DNA of 39,493 bases from an uncultured Pseudomonas sp. (GTDB lineage Bacteria > Pseudomonadota > Gammaproteobacteria > Pseudomonadales > Pseudomonadaceae). The notes below the pieces were generated by a model. That model saw only the letters and a program-made list of their open reading frames with translations. It was not told the DNA's origin and made no database searches. The stretch lies in assembly GCF_946886105.1 (NCBI RefSeq), contig NZ_CAMPHV010000049.1, forward strand, positions 1 through 39,493, in the 5' to 3' direction. Positions 34,909-39,493 of this stretch are shown here, in pieces. Position 1 is the first letter of the stretch. Each line of letters opens with the position of its first letter. The position numbers were made by a program, and so were the translations under genes.

Positions 34909-36662
34909 TGGTACACCTCTCCCTGTGTGCTCTGTACGCGCAGCTCGTGATACGAGTTCAAGCTGGCATACAGGGCGAAAAATTCATTGAGTACCGAGGC
35001 GAAGAGGAACAAGTCGCCCTCGCCCACATAGCCCTCGGGGTTGATCGTCAGTTCGGTGCGCACGCCGCGCACCGGCAGCCCGCGATGCAGGCGGTCGACA
35101 TGCTGATGGCCGATCTTCTTCAGGCCGTCGAGCAGGCGCTTGCTGACCTTTTCCGCGTGCTGGTCGTAATAGCGCGGCAGGTCGTAGGTCTCGAGAATTA
35201 CCTTGAGCGCTTCGACGTTGGCCAGCGACAGGTAGTTCAGCGACATGTTGCTGATCAGCTTCCACAGGAAATCGCGGTGCAGCGGCGGCGCATAGCTCGG
35301 CGTTACCGCGCTGATATTGCGGAAGGTGAGGAACTCCGGGGTGTCCTCGCTGGGCAGGCAGATATCGCCCAGGCCCAGTTGGCGCGGCAGGTTCTGGTTG
35401 GTGCAGGTCAGCTCGATCGACAGCGTTTCGTGCTGATCGAGGTTGCGTAGGCCGAAGCTCAGGTAGGTCTCCAGGCCGTCGCCGAGCATCGAGGGTTGCT
35501 GGCGTACGCTGTAGTGCGGCCGGGCATGGGGCACGTCGAAGCTGGCGTCGTGCTCGAAGGACTCGAACGGCACGTACTCTTCATAGCCCTTGCCGCCGGG
35601 CTTCCAGCCGGTGACCCGATCGACCGAGAACACCCCGCAGTGCTGCGAATCGAATTCGGCCGGCAGCAGCAGATATTGATCCTGCTTGCCGTCCAGGCGG
35701 ATCGGGATGGCGTCGTGAGCGAACAGGTTGACCACCGGCGTGCAGTACAGGCGCACGTTGTCCAGGGTCGGGCGAATGCGCTGCACGCCGCCCTTCTGGA
35801 TATCGAAACGCAGCTCGATGCCGCGGGCCTGCTTGAGCAGGTCTTCGGGTAGACGCTTGAGCGCATCCAGGCCCTTGAGGTCGACGAACAGGAATTTGTC
35901 CTGAAAGGCGAAGTATTCCTGCAGGTAACGGTAGCCGCGGAAGGTGTTCAGCGGATAGGGAATCAAGGCTTCGTCTTCGGCGAAACCCACCGGCTGCACG
36001 TTGCCGCTGGGCAACTGCAGGGTCGCCACCGGCTGCTCGAAAGCATCCATCAGCGGCTTGCCGGCAGCATCGAGCAGCACCAACTGAATACCGCCGAGGT
36101 GGCGCAGCAGGCTCAGATAGAGCAGCTGGCTGATATAGCGCTCGCCAGCCAGGTGCAGGCGTAATTGTTTGAGGTCGAGATCGCCGAGATGACCGTCGGC
36201 GCTCATCGCCAGCCGCAGGCTGAGCAGCGCGCCATCGCCCTTGACCGAGTAATCCAGGCCCTTGAGCGCCAACGGCAGCACTTCAGTGGCGAAGGCGGTA
36301 CGGAAACGGCAAGTCACGCCCTGAATCGCCTTGGACTCCACCGGCGTATTGCGCGGCACCGGCAAAGCCGGCCCCGGCCGCTTGAGCGGGTCGAACTGCA
36401 ACATGCTGAACGCCGGCAGCGGGCGCATATAGTTCGGCCACAGCAGGTGCATCAGCGAATGGGTCAGCTCCGGCAACTCGTCGTCGAGCTTCTGCCGCAA
36501 GCGCCCGGTAAGAAAGGCGAAACCCTCCAGCAGCCGCTCGACATCCGGGTCGCGCCCGCTCTGCCCGAGAAACGGCGCCAACGCCGGGCTGCGCTCGGCA
36601 AAACGTTTGCCGAGCTGGCGCAGGGCGGTGAGTTCGCTCTGGTAGTAGTGGTTAAAAGACAT
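34872..36662 (-). CDS. tssF: TssF baseplate protein
   Basis: The 596-residue product has the signature start YYQSELTALRQLGKRFAERSPALAPFLG, then RDPDVERLLEGFAFLTGRLRQKLDDELPELTHSLMHLLWPNYMRPLPAFSML as separate motif segments. It ends in RGLPVRGVRTELTINP and FFALYASLNSYHEL. TssF builds the baseplate wedge with TssG, TssE and TssK. It is the usual length and intact. It follows the candidate immunity lipoprotein by 27 bases, which separates it from tssE where many HSI-II clusters have them adjacent. Confidence 0.96.
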   Translation of the reverse strand: MSFNHYYQSELTALRQLGKRFAERSPALAPFLGQSGRDPDVERLLEGFAFLTGRLRQKLDDELPELTHSLMHLLWPNYMRPLPAFSMLQFDPLKRPGPALPVPRNTPVESKAIQGVTCRFRTAFATEVLPLALKGLDYSVKGDGALLSLRLAMSADGHLGDLDLKQLRLHLAGERYISQLLYLSLLRHLGGIQLVLLDAAGKPLMDAFEQPVATLQLPSGNVQPVGFAEDEALIPYPLNTFRGYRYLQEYFAFQDKFLFVDLKGLDALKRLPEDLLKQARGIELRFDIQKGGVQRIRPTLDNVRLYCTPVVNLFAHDAIPIRLDGKQDQYLLLPAEFDSQHCGVFSVDRVTGWKPGGKGYEEYVPFESFEHDASFDVPHARPHYSVRQQPSMLGDGLETYLSFGLRNLDQHETLSIELTCTNQNLPRQLGLGDICLPSEDTPEFLTFRNISAVTPSYAPPLHRDFLWKLISNMSLNYLSLANVEALKVILETYDLPRYYDQHAEKVSKRLLDGLKKIGHQHVDRLHRGLPVRGVRTELTINPEGYVGEGDLFLFASVLNEFFALYASLNSYHELRVQSTQGEVYQWTPRMGQQPLL

Positions 36663-36689
36663 TCGAAGCGCTCTTCCTTGGGCGTAAGG

Positions 36690-37076
36690 TCATGGACACA
36701 GGTTGGTGTCACGAATCTTCCAGGCGTGTATGGAGTTGCCTTTGCGTTCGTGCTGCGAGCGTCCGAGCTGCGCAAGAAACCCTGGCTTGTCGAGCGAAAG
36801 CGAAGTGCCATTTGCGGTGATTTCGAGGCGATAAGTATCAGGAACGCTGTTCTCCAAATCATCATCGAAGGATATGTAGGACAACACCTCGATGACTTCG
36901 CCAACCGCGACGCGCTTGTTCAATACGAACGGCTCTTTGGCGTTGGAGTACTCGTAGGCGGTGATGTCGACCGGGTAGCTGCAACGGTTTTCCAGGTCGG
37001 CAATAAACACCGTCTTCGATTGTGCTGTGCAACCTCCGAGCACAAACAGGGAAAGCAGAGCGAGGTGCTTAGTCAT
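36690..37076 (-). CDS. lipoprotein overlapping the PAAR effector, candidate immunity protein
   Basis: The product is 128 residues. The signal peptide MTKHLALLSLFVLGGC has a complete lipobox (LGGC), so the protein is membrane-anchored and periplasmic. The mature part has a cysteine pair (NRCSYPVDI and a near-terminal TNLCP), suggesting a disulfide, and beta-strand-like patterns. The ATG overlaps the last 8 bases of the PAAR-metallopeptidase gene, so it is coupled to it and placed as an immunity gene should be. A periplasmic immunity protein implies that the toxin acts in the periplasm. No family is recognised. Confidence 0.78.
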   Translation of the reverse strand: MTKHLALLSLFVLGGCTAQSKTVFIADLENRCSYPVDITAYEYSNAKEPFVLNKRVAVGEVIEVLSYISFDDDLENSVPDTYRLEITANGTSLSLDKPGFLAQLGRSQHERKGNSIHAWKIRDTNLCP

Positions 37077-38643
37077 CGAATTGCACCCGTGTCAGCCAGA
37101 GCAGGCCTTTGACATCTTGTTCCGAGGCGACTGCGCGGTTCCAGTAATCCTGATAGCCCTGTGGGCCCCTTGGCGAGTCCGAGTGGTAGTGCATCACGTC
37201 CACTTCACCACTGCCCGGAACAGGGTGGTTAGCTACCGGGGATTGGGTTAGAACGGTAGAGGTTTCTTTGTGACTCCAGGAGTACTCAGGAACCAGTCCG
37301 CCATCGCCGTACTCGTTGAGAATCAAGTGACCTACTTCGTGAGCGGCAGTGTGTTCGAAATCGCCATCTGCGAAGCCCGCGGGATAATTGGCAGCGCTCC
37401 AAAAACCCTGGTTGTGATAGATCTTCTTGAACATGGCAAAACTGGTTGAGCGACCAAAGTCGGCGCTCAGTGAGGAAATCAGCGGGAAGTTCTTCGCGCT
37501 TGGTTCGGTGTTTACATCCGCCACCACCTTAACCATGTAAATACCCTTTGCCGTCTGGATAGGTGCGCCTACGCCTTGGGCGCGGCTGCCGTCGCGCGAC
37601 CAGTAACGTTCGATACCCGCCTTGGCCATGGCCTGCAACTCGGTGAAGGTTTTTGCCGTCAGGTTGGTGTTCTTTCCCGATACGCCTCCATCGGAAAAGC
37701 TTGGCCGCAGGGTAATTTCAACCAACTGAGCCGAGCGATCGATTCGGGCATCCACCCACTCGATTTCTTCGGCGTCGTTGCTGAGCGCTAGCTCCTCGAT
37801 TTGCTGCACGCCACCCTTTGTCGCAGTCAAACGCACCTTGAGATCAGGGCTCTTCAGAACCTTGGTATCGAGCACGCCGGCTTGGTTATAGCCGTCCCAT
37901 TGCCAGAGATGTTCGCCAGTCGCCAGCAGTTTGCTGGCGTCGGGTTCTGCATATAACAGGGTGCTGCCATCGAACACTTCGAGTGTCAGGCTATCCGCAG
38001 GTTGCTTGCGATTGGTCACCAGAAAATCGATGGTTTCGCTGTTCTCCGTTGCACCATCTTTCAATTCCTTGAAATCAGGTATTTGCAGAGGCGTTAGGAT
38101 GCGATTGCCGCCGCGCTTCAGACTGAGGCGGTAGTCCAGTTCTGCGCTTGAAGCCTCAGCCGCTTGCGCCGCTGGAACCAAGGCACCTGCCACGACCGTA
38201 GCCGCCGCCGTTGCTGCTGCCGTTGTCGTTGTAGCTGTTGCCGTGGCTGAAGCTTCAGCCGAAGCCGAAGCTTTGGCAGTCGCAGTCGCAGTCGCAGTCG
38301 CAGTCGCAGCTGCCGCAACCGCAGTCGCGGGCATGGCTGAAGGCGCACTGAACGCCGCGCCGCCCCCACTGGTCCCGATAATCACCGTCCCCGAACCCGC
38401 CACAACCGTATTGCCATGGCTGCCAACGGTACCGACGGTGGTTGCCGGCATGCCGTTGATCAGCACCGTCGGGATCACCGCGCTGGCCATGGCGCCGCCG
38501 CAGGCGGAGGCATCGCCCATGCGCGCGGCGGGCAGGCTGTCGAACAGCACGTTGGGCGAGCCGGCGGCGATCGGGTTGGTGCCGTGGCCGGGAATCGGGC
38601 AGGCGGTGGGATCGCTGAGGCGGGCGGCGGGTTTACCGGACAT
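37069..38643 (-). CDS. PAAR-domain T6SS effector with metallopeptidase C-terminus
   Basis: The product is 524 residues. An N-terminal PAAR spike-tip domain (1-95: ARLSDPTACPIPGHG, GDASACGGA) is followed by an alanine/threonine-rich linker (about 98-165, with tandem AT codons). Next is an Ig-like domain resembling FlgD (GEHLWQWDGYNQAGVLDTKVL, 243-263). The C-terminal domain carries HEVGH (435-439) with D447, then SHKETS (457-462) and VDVMHYH (481-487). This is the zinc-peptidase pattern found at the C-terminus of other PAAR/Rhs effectors. It probably caps the VgrG spike and cleaves a prey protein; the substrate is unknown. It lies between tssE and tssF. Confidence 0.85.
   Translation of the reverse strand: MSGKPAARLSDPTACPIPGHGTNPIAAGSPNVLFDSLPAARMGDASACGGAMASAVIPTVLINGMPATTVGTVGSHGNTVVAGSGTVIIGTSGGGAAFSAPSAMPATAVAAAATATATATATAKASASAEASATATATTTTAAATAAATVVAGALVPAAQAAEASSAELDYRLSLKRGGNRILTPLQIPDFKELKDGATENSETIDFLVTNRKQPADSLTLEVFDGSTLLYAEPDASKLLATGEHLWQWDGYNQAGVLDTKVLKSPDLKVRLTATKGGVQQIEELALSNDAEEIEWVDARIDRSAQLVEITLRPSFSDGGVSGKNTNLTAKTFTELQAMAKAGIERYWSRDGSRAQGVGAPIQTAKGIYMVKVVADVNTEPSAKNFPLISSLSADFGRSTSFAMFKKIYHNQGFWSAANYPAGFADGDFEHTAAHEVGHLILNEYGDGGLVPEYSWSHKETSTVLTQSPVANHPVPGSGEVDVMHYHSDSPRGPQGYQDYWNRAVASEQDVKGLLWLTRVQFDD
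38277..38306 (-). repeat. hexanucleotide repeat in the effector linker
   Basis: Five perfect copies of CAGTCG (plus strand) encode part of the alternating Ala-Thr stretch of the PAAR effector. The repeat unit is a multiple of three, so copy-number change alters linker length without breaking the frame. Confidence 0.8.
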
Positions 38644-38653
38644 GGGGCTCTCC

Positions 38654-39061
38654 TTAATTGACCTTGACCTGTCCGCTGCCGTCCAGGCGCGCGGAGAAAC
38701 TGACTTGGCGTTTGAAACCGTCCACTTCCAGCAGGCCTTCGATGGCGAAGGCCAGGCTCAGTGGATCCTGGTCGCGGGGCAGGGAAATCACCCGCACCTC
38801 GCGCAAACGCGGTTCGTACGCTTCGATAAAGCGTTCGATGGCGATACGCGCCTGCTGCAGCGAATCGTGCAGCGACAGACGCATATCGTTGAGATCTGGC
38901 AACCCGTAGTCGGGCAGCGTTTGCACGCTGCCCGCCCGGGTGCTGAGCATTTTGGCCAGGTGGGTCGCCACCGACGCCATTACGGCGACCTCGCGACTCC
39001 AGCCAGCGCGTTGGCTGGCTTCGCCGCTGAGGCGTTCGAATAGACTTCCGTATCCGGCCAT
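38654..39061 (-). CDS. tssE: TssE, gp25-like baseplate protein
   Basis: The 135-residue product has the gp25-like fold: SLFERLSG at the start, LPDYGLPDLND in the middle (the conserved YG(L/I)PDL segment) and YEPRLREVRVI followed by a closing beta-strand region. TssE joins the inner baseplate to the first sheath ring. It begins 6 bases after the tssC stop. The PAAR effector follows after 10 bases. Confidence 0.95.
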   Translation of the reverse strand: MAGYGSLFERLSGEASQRAGWSREVAVMASVATHLAKMLSTRAGSVQTLPDYGLPDLNDMRLSLHDSLQQARIAIERFIEAYEPRLREVRVISLPRDQDPLSLAFAIEGLLEVDGFKRQVSFSARLDGSGQVKVN

Positions 39062-39067
39062 GGCTGC

Positions 39068-39493
39068 TTATTCCTTATCGAGCTTGCCGACCAAGGACAG
39101 GGTGAAATCGGCACCCATGTACTTGAAGTGCGGACGCACGTTGAGGCTGACGCGGTACCAGCCCGGCTCGCCTTCGACATCGCTGACGATGACTTGGGCG
39201 GCGCGCAGCGGACGGCGGCTACGGACTTCGGAGCTCGGGTTTTCCTGATCGGCGACGAACTGACGGATCCACTTGTTGAGTTCCTGCTCGAGGTCGGTGC
39301 GCTCTTTCCAGGCGCCGATTTGCTCGCGTTGCAGGACTTTCAGGTAGTGGGCCAGGCGGTTGACGATGAACAGGTACGGCAGTTGGGTGCCGAGCTTGTA
39401 GTTCAGTTCCGCGGTTTTGCCTTCTGCGCTGATGCCGAAGAACTTCGGCTTCTGCGCCGAGTTGGCGGAGAAGAACGCGGCGTTGTCGCTGCC
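39068..39493 (-). CDS. tssC: TssC (VipB) sheath protein, C-terminal part only
   Basis: The gene is cut by the window edge: 141 C-terminal residues are visible, in frame from the last base. Recognisable segments are LPYLFIVNRLAHYLKVLQRE, WIRQFVADQENPSSEVRSRRPLRA and VRPHFKYMGADFTLSLVGKL, the end of the large sheath subunit. TssC pairs with TssB, presumably just outside the window, to form the contractile sheath recycled by ClpV. Confidence 0.96.
   Translation of the reverse strand, partial: GSDNAAFFSANSAQKPKFFGISAEGKTAELNYKLGTQLPYLFIVNRLAHYLKVLQREQIGAWKERTDLEQELNKWIRQFVADQENPSSEVRSRRPLRAAQVIVSDVEGEPGWYRVSLNVRPHFKYMGADFTLSLVGKLDKE

Overview
The window is high-GC, Pseudomonas-like DNA (gammaproteobacterial). 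The evidence is the purE-purK pair, Pseudomonas-type housekeeping and envelope genes, and a type VI secretion (T6SS) cluster whose core gene order matches the HSI-II type of P. aeruginosa (tssC-tssE-tssF-tssG-clpV-sfa-[orfX]-fha-tssJ-tssK-tssL-tssM-stp-stk). Species cannot be fixed from sequence alone.

Bases 1-4,360 (plus strand) hold purE and purK, with a two-hairpin leader before purE. They are followed by a periplasmic solute-binding-like protein, a GlsB/YeaQ/YmgE membrane protein, a DUF3299 protein and a uracil-DNA-glycosylase-superfamily protein. A di-heme cytochrome c peroxidase-like gene lies on the minus strand at 4,496-5,896. Bases 5,897-6,223 hold no gene I can support.

From 6,224 to the right end everything is on the minus strand, so transcription runs from high to low coordinates. 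It starts at the tssC 3' end (cut by the window edge), then tssE, then a PAAR-metallopeptidase effector with an overlapping lipoprotein gene. Next come tssF, tssG, clpV, the sigma-54 activator sfa, vgrG (copy 2), a DUF4123 adaptor, a YceK-like lipoprotein gene with a frameshift, another lipoprotein, and a class 3 lipase effector. A 44-residue lipoprotein gene, fha, tssJ, tssK, tssL, tssM, stp and stk follow. The cluster ends with vgrG (copy 1), a large M23-like/GH19 peptidoglycan hydrolase effector, and an AT-richer tail. That tail holds two paralogous putative immunity genes, a frameshifted orphan GH19 fragment and one unrecognised secreted protein.

The core genes build the machine: TssJ/L/M membrane complex, TssK/F/G/E baseplate, TssC sheath and ClpV recycling ATPase. 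Fha, Stp and Stk suggest threonine-phosphorylation control, and Sfa suggests sigma-54 control. Three cargo modules are interleaved with the core genes: PAAR metallopeptidase, VgrG-adaptor-lipase, and VgrG-GH19. The most informative part is the toxin-immunity tail. A GH19 toxin tip appears to have been displaced by another at a conserved junction, leaving the older tip as a pseudogene next to its retained immunity paralogue. Other points are a palindromic repeat inserted in frame in one VgrG, a one-base frameshift in a lipoprotein signal sequence, and a split M23 domain with altered zinc ligands.
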